From Paulinella micropora (Eukaryota > Cercozoa > Imbricatea > Euglyphida), in assembly GCA_009731375.1 (NCBI GenBank), contig BJOX01000297.1, positions 30,679-94,678 on the forward strand: 64,000 bases of DNA. Reading direction: 5' to 3'. A program made the translations under genes and the position numbers. The notes beneath the pieces were generated by a model. The model was not told the origin of the DNA. It did not search any database and saw only the letters and a list, made by a program, of their open reading frames with translations. Below, piece by piece: positions 25,684-36,881 of this stretch; position 1 is the first letter of the stretch, and each line of letters starts with the position of its first letter.

Positions 25684-26449
25684 GATGTCGTAGTAGTGAT
25701 CAACAGGAGGACAGTGTCAGCTCCTATGTTTGGTTTTTGTTCGTTTGTGTTCTGTTCCTCCTTCAGTCGATTGACTAGTGAAGAGAGAAACTAATAGAGA
25801 GGGTAGGATAAGATTCCCTGTCCTCTATGAAACACTGTTTGTATGTTTGTTTTTGTTTGAGAAAAATAGTCTTTGAGACTTTCTCCGATTTCTTGTTCTC
25901 CTTACTCAGATTACTTTCTCCTCCTTCTTTTCTATATTGTATCTAGTATGAGGCACTTGGACCTACACACAGATAGTAATAGAGAAGCTAGAAAAGCTCT
26001 CCTTGAGAAGTCGACAGTCGGTCGGATAGGTTCTCAGACCTACCTTTAGAAAACGATCAGAGATTTGCAAAAATACTCTGACGTATGTGTGAGATAATGC
26101 AGATAAATGCACAAACTAGAAGGGTAGAGTGTTGTGCTCCTGTCCCTATGCTTGTTTGTGTTTTGTGTGTGTTCCTTCACTCTTCTGTCCACCTCCTTCT
26201 TCTTGGTCTCTGTGTGAGAACAGCAAGAACGACAGAGAGTTTGTATCTGATGTCTCCTTGTGAGCACACAGATACTGATTGGGCTAGAGGGTACGAGACA
26301 CCTGCTTGAGACCAATCAAATTATTTGTTTTGTGAAAGAGTTATGAGGGAGCTGTGTTGGAGTATTTGTTTTCGTCTGACGTCCCCGTGTGAGACAGGTC
26401 AGTGAAAATTCACTCTGTTGCCTGTGTGGCAAAGCAGAAAGAAATCACC
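25684..26449 (-). other. 5' leader of gypsy element
   Basis: About 770 bp between the primer-binding site and the Gag start, without a domain-bearing frame. It should hold the packaging region. Confidence 0.6.
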
Positions 26450-26467
26450 CTAGTGATGTGGACTCCA
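26450..26467 (-). promoter_or_regulatory. tRNA primer-binding site of the gypsy element
   Basis: Two bases after the 5' LTR the minus strand reads TGGAGTCCACATCACTAG. A TGG start complementary to a tRNA CCA end in this place is the standard minus-strand primer site. I cannot name the tRNA. Confidence 0.75.
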
Positions 26468-26469
26468 AA

Positions 26470-26704
26470 TGTTATGCCCCCAACGATAGCTCGTAAAAAG
26501 TCGGTAATACAACCAAACACAGTCCTCAAGAATGAGAATGATGTCTCGTTGTATTAGCTCAGTGAAGCCAAAAAGGAAAACGGCAACAGACCAGGAATAA
26601 AATGGCATCAGGTCCAATCCGGACAAATAATACTGAAAAACAAACTGGTGCACCTGTCACCAGGAAAAGGTACTTTTACCGGCTATCCGGGGGTGATGCC
26701 TACA
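26470..26704 (-). repeat. gypsy element 5' LTR
   Basis: 235 bp, TG...CA, paired with 16096-16333. Its outer edge cuts the piggyBac A transposase after RSKRRKM, and the in-frame stop (26700-26702) is supplied by the LTR itself. Confidence 0.92.
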
Positions 26705-28905
26705 TTTTACGTCTTTTTGACCTCTCCAAACCTTCGTTATAGTTGTGCCCTAGCTCCCTTTTCTTTCTCATTTTGTCGGCCATGGGTACCTGTGGGTATT
26801 TGAGGAGTTGCATGCATGGGGCAAAGCTATCCTGCATGTTAGGCTGGCTGGGGGCAGGCTGTGCGAGGGCAGGGATAGAATTACCCTCATTACCATGCAA
26901 AATGAGGGAGTCTGCAAGCAAAAGTTTGAGATACCCAGGCCTGGTAGTTCCTTTTGAGGCTACATACTTGGACAAAACAGACTGACTAAAAAAAATAAAA
27001 TGTTTGTAGGCATTCGTGATAATGAAATCAAGCAAAATCATGAAATCGGCCCTCTTCCAATCCTGCATTCCAAGGGTGAGATTGAGGGAAGAGGACCCGT
27101 GGCGCACGGCATTGAATACATCAACTGCATTAAAAGCTGAATAATAAAGGGCCACAGCCTCACAGCGCGGAACCCGAGGATCATTGACACTAAAACGGGC
27201 CTCTCTGGATTTGCCAGGCAAAGTTGTGAAGCAAGTTGCGATAATGCTGCTGGTTGTGATCGTTTTGATTGATTGCAAGCAGCTCCACCCCCTCATGCAT
27301 GCATGTGGCTGAAGCTAAATCGCCTTTCTTAGGACCCCTCTGCTCCACAAAAGCATTTTGGTAAACCCTGAATGCGCAGTCTTCACCTGGCCTACAAAAT
27401 CTAACCCCCTCTTCTTCACTTCAGTAGCTGTCTTAACAGAAGCAAACCACGAATCACCAACAACAATTCGACCACTCCCCCACCATGGTTTTGTTAGGCG
27501 CAAAGTAGTAGCAGTAGTGACCCCAAACTCATCTACTAATTCTTTTAGCCTATCCCTATCCCTACCCTCCACACATTCCATGCCTATGCATATGCCTGTT
27601 TCAACATCACACACGGTTTGATATTCTCTGCCAACAGGAATAGGCTTGCGGGGCATACCCACCCCCGTAAATTGACCCATACTCTCATCTACCACGAGAA
27701 TGTTGCCCGGGACAATGGCTTTACGTGCTGTGGCATCCACGGCCTGCATGAATGAACGAACTGGCAAAAAAGGGTCCTCTTCATTTGCAGGGGGGCCTAG
27801 CCTCAAATTTTTCAAGATAGCATCGAACCGATTGCACCCCATTATGTTACCAAATCCATCCCCCGGAAGCCCGTCTGCACCGTGTCCTGATGTGGGGGCC
27901 CAGTGTGCACGCCTACGACCTCGGTCCGCCAGAGAGATTTTGATAAGGAGCCCAATGAAGACTAAAAACTCCTGAAAGGTGAGGGCCTGCCGCAGACGGG
28001 GTTCTCGCTCCTTCTCCAGCTCCTCGTTAGTCAGGCGAACGATGGTATGAACTGCTTCATGCGGCAAGAAGTGAAGAAAGTGCCTATGAACGAAAGAGGA
28101 AAAAAAAATTGACAGGGGGGTGCAAAAAAAAACCTGAAATTGTATTATAATGGGACATACGAAAAAGAGACAAAACAAGTTAGCAAAAGCAGACAAGAAG
28201 TGTGACTTTGTAACTATAATTCCCTGAAACGACAACAAATTCAAAAAAAAACCAAAAAGAAAACCATTCAAAAAGTCATGGTGAATGTGAGGTTGACTGG
28301 ATTTTTTTTTTGAAGTGAGAGCGCAGAGGGGAGAAGGGTGAAAGAGCTTACATGCAGGGTCCCGCATCGTGTGCCATGGTGGTCTTGGCCTTATGTACAG
28401 GGCGACCAGCTCCCCAATCCACCACATGTGGACCCACGTTCCACTTCATATCATTGGCCAATAGTTTGGCCGTCTCCCCATTTTCTACTTCTTCTTGTGA
28501 ATATGGACACGGATTGTACGAGGGAAGGTTTTCTTCTTCACCTCCCTCTTCCTCAGCACTGTCTTCGTCTTCCTGGGGAACAGCACCTTTCACTTCGGGT
28601 TGAGGGTTTGGGGGTTCCTCCTCCTCCTCATCTGAAACCTCACCTTTGACCTCCTCTCCCGCAGCATTGACGAAATGCAGATCTGACCCGGCATGGTCGG
28701 GCTGGGGTCGCAAAAGCTTGGAAAAGAAGAAATAGTCCTGCTTGTCAAAGTGGAGGGTGACAAGTGCTTTTTTGTGCTTGGTTTCTTTTTCCTTCAACAC
28801 ACCCAAAGCACTAATGTCCTTGTAGAGAGGATCGCCAAATTTTTGGCGTGCCCAAGCCTTTCCCAGCTTCTCTACAGCCACGGATAGGGGGTCACCCACC
28901 TCCAT
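26705..28905 (-). pseudogene. piggyBac-type transposase A (N-terminal and catalytic part)
   Basis: Exon 1 is 28352-28905 (MEVGDPLSVAVEKLGKAWAR; acidic region EEEGGEEEN). A 268-nt GT-AG intron (28084-28351) follows, and exon 2 starts at 28083 with HFLHFLPHEAV, in frame. The piggyBac catalytic aspartates are in VVDESMGQFTG, GDSWFAS and LLDFIITNAY. Two frameshifts lie near 27345 and 27245. The tail is cut by the LTR retrotransposon at 26704, with the zinc-finger end now at 16006-16095. The enzyme would excise and insert the element at TTAA. As it stands the gene cannot give a complete protein. Confidence 0.88.
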
Positions 28906-29086
28906 GTTTCTGCTGAAAAATCATTTTGTGGCACGTTCACGTGGAAAAAGTGCAGTATGAGGGCACCCGTCTATAGAAAAAAAATAATAACTTCAACTCA
29001 AAGATTTTTCCTGAAATTTTCACACTCGCTTCCCGTACACTTTTGCTTCAAGGTTTTTGACTTTATTCAATAAAAACAGCTCCGGT

Positions 29087-31623
29087 TCAAGCGATAGAAT
29101 TTTTTGAAAATTGGCTACTGAAACGCGGTTGCCATATGGCAATTTTTGTTGCCATATGGCATCCCCATGCACTTAAACAATATGATGGCTGGTGAGTCTG
29201 CCCGCTCAGTAGGAGAACTGGTTGCAAAAATGCTGTTTCCAATTGGCAACGACTACAAAAGACTGCCTCACACAAATCACTTCTTATTTTTTTTTTATCT
29301 CCATGCTTGAAATGCCAGGCGTGATACCCCCGACCCTTTGAGCCACATAGCGCCATTTCGGGCCCGCATGTTTTGAAATAGAAAGACGTCAAGACCGGGG
29401 CAGAACTTCCTGTCACATACTTACACACACGACAACGCCTGCGTTTGGGCCTGGTTATTGCCTGATTGAACGGATCGCCCAGCTCTCTCTTTCGTTTCTT
29501 TGCATCTGCCATCTCCATGAGACTGTACGTGGCTAATTCGGAGTGTGGAACGTTGACAGCAGGGCCACGGAGGTTCTCCGAACTCGGCGAAAGCATGGAC
29601 CAATCAATATCAGCTGCTTGTTTCTGCTTCAGCAAGGCTTCTGCCACCAAACTTTTGAAAAACCCGGGCCTGCTGGTGGTGTGTGAGAAAAATAGATAAA
29701 GTGCAATAAGCGTTGGTAAGAACAAAGTCCATCAAGATGAGAAAGTCTGCCTGAGTCCAGTGCCTTACTGAGACGTTCAAATTCATGGATGAAGTGCCGT
29801 GGCGAACAGAGTTGAAGCAATCTACCGCGTTAAATGATTCGTAATACTGGGCCACCACATTGCACCTCGGAATGAACTTGTTTTGTTGGCTGAACCGTGC
29901 CTCCCTGGGTTTACCAGGCAAAGTAGTCCCCCGAGTAGCAATTATTTGCTGCATGTTGTGGTCATTCTGGTTGACAGCAAGGAGGTTGAATCCATCCTTT
30001 TGACAAACAGCTGAGGCCAGATCACCCTTGTTGTTTCCCCTGGCCTTCCACAGTTTGATTTTTGGAAAATTCGTAGTTGCTGTTTTGACAATGCCAATAA
30101 AATCGAGACCCGAAGCCTTGAGAGCAAGTGCAGTCTTAACAGACGCGAACCAAGAGTCCCCGACTATCAGGCGGCCAGTTCCATACCAGGGTTTGACCAA
30201 TCTCAAAGTAGTTGCAGTGGTTACACCCCAGTCTTGCACTTCTTCCTTTTCCCGATCACGATCTTGACCTTCGACACATTCCAAAGCAACACACACACCC
30301 GAAACAACGTCGCAGGCCGTATGATATTCCCTCCCAAGTGGAATTGGTTTTCGAGGGACAAATACCTGACCTGGCATGTCTTTCCCTGTCCACTTTCCCA
30401 TACTTTCGTCGACAGTGATCCTAGGACCTGGGTGGATGGCCCAAGCAAACCGCTTATTAGTTTCTTCCATCATAAAACGAACCGGCAAAAATGGATTTGC
30501 GTCCGTAGCTTCTGGGCCAGCTGATAGGTTCTGCAAAATGGACTGAAATCGATTAGCAGACATGTACCTTCCCAAGCCGTCACCGGGCAGGCCATCCATT
30601 CCCATTTCGTCTGAGGGGGTCCAGTAGGCTCGAAGCCTGCCCCTATCAAGCTGGGAAATTTTGATCAACAACCCCAAAAAGACAGCAAAGTCGTCCTGAT
30701 CGATGGGTTTTGCTAGGTGAGGCTGCTTCAACTTTGCGAGGGCAGCATTGGTAAACTCAATGATACGAGACACTGCCTTTGGTGACATAAAGTGCATGAA
30801 ATGTCTGCACACACATTGCACAAAAAAATAGCAACCGGAAGTTAGAGATGCAGACAAAAACCGTGAACAAAGAGACAGTGATGAAAACCGTAAGAAAACA
30901 TCTTGACAGAATGAAGTTGTACGAACTTGTGTTCTCTGAATGCAATGCATGTCGACACGTTTGGACAGCATGAAACACAAGGACAACACATGGGCATATT
31001 GCACTGCACTGGAAATAGAGCATAAAAACAAAAGAGCAGAGAAAGAAGAAAACATACGCAAGGGGGTCGGCTGTGGCAGCATTCACCAGCCTAGTTTTAG
31101 GAGCAAACACAGGTCGATCTGCACTCCAGTCTACCAACTGTTCCTTCAATTCCCACATGAAACCATTGTTTGTGTGTTTCTGTTCCTCCTTTTGTGCTTG
31201 AGCGTCTGAGTAAGGGCATGTGTTGTAACCAGAGTGATCCTCCTCTTCTCCTCCTTCCTCTTCCTCTTCCTCTGGCTCTTCCGACTCCATCTCATTCATG
31301 TCCCCAGACTGCTGTTCAGAACGATCTTCTTCAGTGGCTTCTTCATCATCTGAAAACTGCACTACTACCTCTTTCATATCACCATTAATACATTTGAAAC
31401 CATTCACGGCATGCTTCTGTTCTTGTCTCAGATCCCCAGTCTTGAAGAAATAGTCTTTCTCGTCAAAGTCAAGAGTCACTAAAGCCTTCGCATACTTTGT
31501 TTCTGCTTCCTTCAGTGTTCCCACAAGCCTTATGTCTTGGTATACAGCTTCCCCAAATTTTCTCTTTGCTCAAGCCTTTCCTAGCTTCACAGCAGGGGCC
31601 GAAACGAGACTCCCTACCTCCAT
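29087..31623 (-). pseudogene. piggyBac-type transposase B
   Basis: Exon 1 is 31058-31623 (MEVGSLVSAPAVKLGKA, then TGA where A has Trp). A 253-nt GT-AG intron (30805-31057) follows, and exon 2 starts at 30804 (HFMHFMSPKAV). Catalytic Asp are in TVDESMGKWTG, GDSWFASVKTA and LMDFVLTNAY. After NAY the frame shifts once near 29708, then runs through ITRPKRRRCRVCKYVTG into a C-terminal cysteine-rich finger with MALCGSKGRGYHAWHF. It is clearly homologous to A but well diverged. One nonsense codon and one frameshift make it a recent pseudogene, or the two defects mark sequencing errors. Confidence 0.88.
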
Positions 31624-31885
31624 GACTTTGAGAAAAGTGATGCAAAAAAACAATTTCAAAAAAAAAATAGGGTGGGTCAGGAAAATGCACATTTCTCTAC
31701 TTCTACACACGGAAAAGGTAAACAAATTTTACGCAACGATTGCTACGATGTTGGGGAAGCAGGATCAGTCATCAATTGTGTTTTATTGAGCTGAAAAACT
31801 GTAAAATAATGCTTCAAAAACCGGTCACTGAAAAACGTTGCCAATTGGTAACAGAAACTACCAATTGGCAATATCATGCACTTAA
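29177..31885 (-). mobile_element. piggyBac-type element B
   Basis: Right end at 31882-31885: TTAA preceded by ATCATGCAC with TTGCCAATTGGnAA palindromes just inside, as in element A. It lies head-to-tail after element A's right end (29173-29176). Its own left end lacks the GTGCATG signature; only a CCAATTGGCAAC palindrome near 29243 recalls it. Element B may therefore be left-truncated, or the pair may be a composite sharing outer ends. Confidence 0.7.
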
Positions 31886-32540
31886 ACACTAATATCTTTT
31901 GATTATAACAGACAAAAGAACAGGCGGCAGTGTTAAAAGGTGAGGGTAAGCCTGAGGTCTCAGGCGGCCTATTAAGTGTGACCGGTTGAAGTTATATCTT
32001 TCTTCGTTTGGAGGCTTAGAGTCGTGTCTTCTTTGGAGCCTTAGAGTCGTGAGAGTCACGGTCCGACTGTGTCTGCATGCAATGTATATATGTCTTGATG
32101 AGCGGCTGGATTACGGTGAGTCCGAAGGTCCATTTTATCTGGACTCATGCTCGCGGCCCCGTCTTCGGAAGTTCTGCTTCCCACTCCGTTGATTAGGTAA
32201 TTACCCTGTCACTCACGGATCTAATACCTTTTACACTCCGGTTTGCTGAGAGACTCTGTTAGAAGCCACGATACCGATCGACACTTTAATCCGCAAGTAG
32301 ATGGCAGAACTGACTCTCACAAACTCAAAGGTAATAACGAAACTGAAATAAAAGTCCGCACGACTGTAATTATTACACAATGGTTATTGTCCAATCCTGA
32401 ATGCCAATATAGACAGTTACGTCCGTTACTCTTATTGACTAGAACTACACTGTCATTCGACTATACGAATAAATTACTTCCCACTCACAAAGTAATTACT
32501 AATGGGAAACGTAGTTATTAATATCCTACCAACGCTCCTA
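31886..32540. other. region without recognisable gene
   Basis: Mixed-composition sequence containing the repeated phrase TTAGAGTCGTG near 32020-32050. No domain is visible on either strand. Confidence 0.6.
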
Positions 32541-32547
32541 TGTCGAT

Positions 32548-33190
32548 GTGCAACACTGGCCAGAAATGGATCAAGCTTGGCTTGATCATTGCACGACCTT
32601 CGGCGCCGTGGGACATTACACCACCGCGCTACCTCTCGCTGGGGTGGGAAATACAGGAACTCGCATGACTATGCATGAGTTGATAAAATATGGAGTGAAC
32701 TGCTACTCGCATGCACAAGGTACTCACTCGAATCAAATGTGTTTGTGAAGATAGGGGGTCGGTAAGATAGGGGGTCGCTATGGTAGGGGGTCGCTAAGGT
32801 AGGGGGTCGCTAAGGTAGGGGGTCGCTAAGGTAGGGGGTGAGCATAATGATGATTTTCTAAGCAAAAATGTTTTTCTTGTGTTATTTTTGTTATCAGGTA
32901 AACTACCTGCAGCTCAATATGAAACGTGGGCGGCGATTGGCGAACTTTTAGGCGACATCGATCCAGACAGCAGAGACGACTGCAAGACAAGTGACATCAT
33001 CACAGGGTATTATGTAGACGAACTAGTAGCAAGGGAGCAAGAGGTAAGGAGATTAGTTATAGCTAACATGAGCCCCACAGATCTTTCTAGTGTTGTACAT
33101 ATGATAGAGCATATTATTAAGAGTATGCGTACAATAGGAAGTGTGAGAAATATTTGGTGTATGCCAACCGAACGTGCCATGGGAGGGCAG
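32548..33190 (+). pseudogene. CACTA/En-Spm-like transposase fragment (DUF4218-like)
   Basis: Exons 32548-32719 and 32898-33190, joined across a 178-nt GT-AG intron in phase (YSHAQ-GKLPAAQYETWAAIG). The C-terminal stretch [19 protein letters not shown] then [17 protein letters not shown] resembles the DUF4218 pattern FfD.M.HL..HL..e....GPv..rWmypfER.mg.lK. That domain accompanies CACTA-type transposases. The upstream DDE part is not seen, so this is a remnant. It may continue past GGQ, where a GT donor precedes a CA repeat. Identification rests on pattern similarity only. Confidence 0.55.
32749..32840 (+). repeat. minisatellite inside the intron
   Basis: About six imperfect copies of a ~16-bp unit, AAGGTAGGGGGTCGCT and variants, within the GT-AG intron 32720-32897. 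The G-rich units lie on the sense strand. Confidence 0.9.
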
Positions 33191-33194
33191 GTGC

Positions 33195-33375
33195 ACACAT
33201 ACATACATACACGCACGCAAACACACGCAGACACACACACACATACACACACATACACACATATACACATACACACACATAGACATACACATAGTATTAC
33301 AAATACGCACACACACACCTACACACACACACACACACACACTGTGACACACACATACACACACACACACACACA
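33195..33375. repeat. (CA)n microsatellite
   Basis: ACAC/ACATAC repeats immediately after the transposase fragment. 33376-33640 shows a partly duplicated segment (GGCGATGAGC..GTGAAGAAGAGC at 33383 and 33463) and no gene. Confidence 0.9.
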
Positions 33376-33640
33376 AAGGAAGAGGCGATGAGCGATGGGT
33401 GAAGAAGAGCTTTGCCAAGGGGAACATCGCAGTTCTCTCATCCAGGTTGGTGTCACAGGACGAAACGATGAGCTATGAGTGAAGAAGAGCTTCAGGGCCA
33501 GCTTGGTCGGCAGCAGCAGTGTGGCTTCAGGGGTTGTCGTGAGGCTCCAGGGCAGTTGATGTCGTGGGACTCCAGGGCAGTTGTTGTTCTCTGCTATGAT
33601 AGATCTTATGATTACTCATAGTAGGCGGCCTGGTTCAATG

Positions 33641-34038
33641 GACAATTTTATTAATAATAGTATTTAGTCATACCGGCCCACCCCAAAGACAGTTACCTAT
33701 TTTCCTATATCACTCTATGTGTAACGGTGAATTCAAAGCTTTGGCGGTCTGGGGTTGTGGCACTTAGTGACGTGTCAGTATTATTCAAATCTCTAAGTAA
33801 AAGTAAAGTTAATAGTACGAACCCTCGTCTAGTGGTTTATGGGCCTTGGCAGCGCTTAGTGACTCTGGCACTGCAAGCAAAGAAAGAAGAGACCATGATG
33901 CCGACCGGGAGGCGACTGTCGTCAAGAGGGTTGGTGTCATTCCATTAATTGACACAATAAAAGGGAAGCTAAGCTCTCGCACTGAGACCCTTTGGCTCAG
34001 TTGTTAAACGCATTGTACCTGTCCACGCTTCTGGTTAG
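33641..34038 (+). repeat. LTR-like region of a plus-strand retroelement
   Basis: 33641-33838 is repeated in inverted orientation at 55398-55596 with few differences. It is followed by AATAAAAGGG, a TGAGACCCTTTGGCTC stretch and then the start of a Gag-like frame. This suggests a 5' LTR plus leader. LTR borders cannot be fixed because no second direct copy lies nearby. Confidence 0.5.
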
Positions 34039-34179
34039 GTGAGTCACCGGCGTCGGAGCAAAGAGGCAAGCAAGAGGCACATCAGACACTGTCAACTGGT
34101 CTACTCAGAGGAAAACAGACAGTATGACCTCATGAGTTTCAATACTCTTAGAGGCCGCACAGGAAAAACTGGACAAAAA

Positions 34180-34399
34180 GAAATGACGGTAAAAGGTCAG
34201 TATGATGGGAGAACCCCATTCAAAACCTTTCAGAGGGAGATAGTTTTAGCCCTAGGGGCAAAAGGGCTTAAGGGGGCACTAAAGACCCCAGAAGAACACA
34301 TTAAGCTTGTTCATGAGAGTAATGTAAGTGCGTTGCATAGCAAAGGAAAGAAAGTTCCCAATTACATGTGGTGGGGAGAGAGAGCAGGAGAGCAATCAG

Positions 34400-34498
<99 letters not shown>

Positions 34499-36180
34499 AG
34501 NNNNNNNNNNAGAGAGAGAGAGAGAGAGAGAGAGCGAGTAAAGATAGGGTTGAGAGAGGAGGAAGAGGAAGCTGAGTTAGGCTCAGAGTCAGGGTCAGAC
34601 AAGGAAAACCTTACATCTTATATTACTGAGACAGAAAGGCAGCCTACTTTAGGGGGAGACAGTGGTAAGAGTGAGCAAAAGGGAGGAGAAGAGCAGGTGG
34701 AGGAGAGGGGGAGAGTGAGCAGTCAGCTTTCACCTACTTATTCCACACCAGCAACGACAACAATCAAGACGAAGATCTAGAGCAAGGAGCAAGTAGAGGA
34801 AAAAGAGAAGGAACATAGAATGATAGTAGCATATGAGGAGAGTTTGGAGCATGAGATGAAAAGGCAGAGAGAGGAAGCTTTTTCGTTTGTGTTTGAGAAG
34901 CTAGTAGGTAAAGCAAAGATGAGTGTGGCAGATTTGGTGAGAGACACCTCACCAGACTTGGTCAGAACTTGCACATTGTGTGGCAAGACTAACAAAAAGG
35001 TTTGGTAAGGTGAGTGAGGAAGATGTGCAAGACAAAATAAATGCATCATGAATGCATGGACGTTTGATGAGGGGTGTGATTATGTTCCGCAGTGTGATGC
35101 GTTTGTTGCGTTAGATGAAGAGCTAAAGGCAGTAGGCCATAAAGCACCCATAAGAACAATGGAAACAATAATCACCAATGCCCTGAGTATGCGTCAAAGG
35201 GGGTGAGAAAGGATTGGGGAGGATGGATGAGCACGCTGAAGATGAATAAGAAGCAGCATGCACGGTCTTTTGAGGAATGGTGGGAGGAGTTGGAAGAAAA
35301 AGCGTTGGAAATAGACAGAAACAAAGAAAGAGAGAAGAAGATGAAGAAAGAAAAAGCACACGCAGGAAAAGATGCCAACAAAAGAGAGGAAGGGCAGAGA
35401 GGTGTGTGTTTTTGGTTTCACAAAGAGAGTGGATGCAAGTGGGGGGATGAGTGTCGTTTTGCTCATACAGAGGGGTCAGTCACTATGCGTAGTGTGCCTG
35501 GGGTGTGCTACACGTTTGAACAGTCAGGCAGCTGTGATAGATCTAACTGTAGGTTTAAACACACCACCACTGATAAGAAAGGGGGAGGGAAAGGAACAGG
35601 AACGAGAAAGAAAACGTTGAAGAAAGAGAAATGTTTCAACTGTAACATGGAGGGGCATGTGTTCTCCGCATGTGAGGAGTGCAGGATGTGTGGGGGTGAG
35701 CACAGACAACATGAATGTGCAGAGATGAAGAAGGCGAGAGAAGAGCCAGGTGAGAAGGAAGAACCGAGAGAGAAGGAAAAGAGAGCAAAAGGGGAACATG
35801 GAAAGTTAGGTAGGGGGAGTGAGTCAGACACTTCTGACAGGGGGAGTGAGTCAGACACTTCTGACACAGGTGAGGAAGGTGAGAAGGTGAAAGCATTAAA
35901 AAGGATGACGAGATTTTTGACAGGGCGAGACAGAGCAGGCATGGCAAAGGAGAAGGCCCACATGGGCAAAGTGAAGGTAGTACAAGAGAGAGAAGTCTAT
36001 CGTCAATGTGAGGGGCGAGTGTCAGGTGAGCAGCAATGTTTTGTGTGCACTGATGACATGGAGAGTGAGAATGTGTTATTGCGAGAGGCAGCTTATGGTC
36101 TGTTGAGAGGGCGATTTTGCGGGCTGCATACAGATCAGGAAAAGAGAGAGAGAGAGAGAGAGAGAAGGAAGCTCCAGTGA
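34180..36180 (+). pseudogene. Gag-like protein with tandem CCCH and CCHC zinc fingers
   Basis: An ATG near 34183 gives MTVKGQYDGRTPFKTFQ and ALGAKGLKGAL, resembling a retrotransposon Gag N-terminus. A GA microsatellite with a 10-N gap (34402-34534) interrupts it. The frame resumes with an acidic stretch, a TAG at 34778-34780, and FSFVFEKLVGKAKMSVADLV. From 35203 another frame carries two CCCH fingers (CFWFHKESGCKWGDECRFAH, exact Cx8Cx5Cx3H; and CYTFEQSGSCDRSNCRFKH, Cx8Cx4Cx3H), then a zinc knuckle CFNCNMEGHVFSAC and a second CxxC...H...C. CCCH and knuckle fingers bind single-stranded RNA. No protease or RT follows before the gap at 37026, so this is a partial or decayed element. Confidence 0.65.
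34402..34534. repeat. (GA)n microsatellite with gap
   Basis: Pure GA array with 10 N at 34501-34510, inside the Gag-like frame. Confidence 0.95.
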
Positions 36181-36881
36181 TGGGGGAGCAAAATGAAGTT
36201 AGCCCGCCCAAACCTTTAGTTGATCAGGAGAAGAAGAAGAAAGAGAGGGCGAAGCGCTCAAAGCGCCGAAGTGAGAAAAAGAAGGGGAAAGTAGTGAGCG
36301 GGACAAACAAGTTGAACCCAGTCAAGGGGACAAGGCATTCTCCTACGTCGAGGGAACCCGTATACGTAGGCTCGGACTATGACGACCAATGCAACGACAG
36401 GATGGCGGGCAGCGACCTCGACAGCGATTCAGTTGTGGGGCGTGCCGCGCACATGTGGTTCTATGACCCGGGCGGCGGACTCAAGCGTCGGCAAGTGGGG
36501 CGTGGTGTGGCCGTCGCAGGAGGGCCACTTGCCGTCGAGGGGGCAGGGGTCTGGGCCACAGTCGCCGCATCAGACGATGGATCAGCTGACGAACCTGAAG
36601 ACGAGCTTGACGTTGAGCTCGAGGATGAGCTTGATGACGAGCTCGCGGGGGCCGGAGTCACAGCTGTTGCATTACCAGTTGCTGCTGTAATAGGGGCTCC
36701 ACCTTGGTCCTCCACGGAGGGGCTCGTACCACCAGCCAACAAGGTCGGGCGAGCTTCTTCTTCGACGGGGAAAAGGGGGCTCAACGGGACGATTAGGCCT
36801 AAGCTTTGGCACCGTTCACGGGGGCGTTTTCTTTCCGTGAAGTTCACGGCTCGTCTACCGTTCACGAGTCCACTCACGTAG
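36181..36881 (+). CDS. unrecognised open frame downstream of Gag-like region
   Basis: The frame open from 36117 to 36881 begins with basic residues (KKKKERAKRSKRRSEKKKG), then GSDYDDQCNDRMAGSDLDSD and an acidic Glu-Asp repeat. I recognise no domain. Its last ~100 bp (36780-36881) lie in an inverted repeat shared with 45500-45600. It may be the C-terminal part of the same retroelement or an accidental frame. Confidence 0.3.

Larger units (their letters stand above)
16096..26704 (-). mobile_element. Ty3/gypsy LTR retrotransposon, full length
   Basis: 10.6 kb on the minus strand: 5' LTR 26470-26704, primer-binding site, Gag 22990-25683, Pol 17176-22956, polypurine tract, 3' LTR 16096-16333. RT, RNase H and integrase follow the gypsy order PR-RT-RH-IN and the IN has a DX35E triad. 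Both large frames are open over 897 and 1926 codons, so the element may be recent and potentially competent. The 235/238-bp LTRs differ at roughly ten or more positions plus indels, which argues against very recent insertion. No matching 5-bp target duplication is seen at 16091-16095 versus 26705-26709. Confidence 0.92.
15583..29176 (-). mobile_element. piggyBac-type element A, split by an LTR retrotransposon
   Basis: Right end at 29173-29176: TTAA preceded by CATGCAC, with TTGCCATATGGCAA palindromes just inside. Left-end sequences with the mirror structure (TTAAGTGCATG then TTGCCAnnTGGCAA) occur twice, at 15583 and 15741. TTAA is the piggyBac target. Inside, on the minus strand, is a piggyBac transposase whose C-terminal zinc-finger portion (16006-16095) is separated from the rest (26705-28905) by the 10.6-kb LTR element. 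The two left ends suggest a partial extra copy, and which one belongs to element A is uncertain. Confidence 0.75.
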
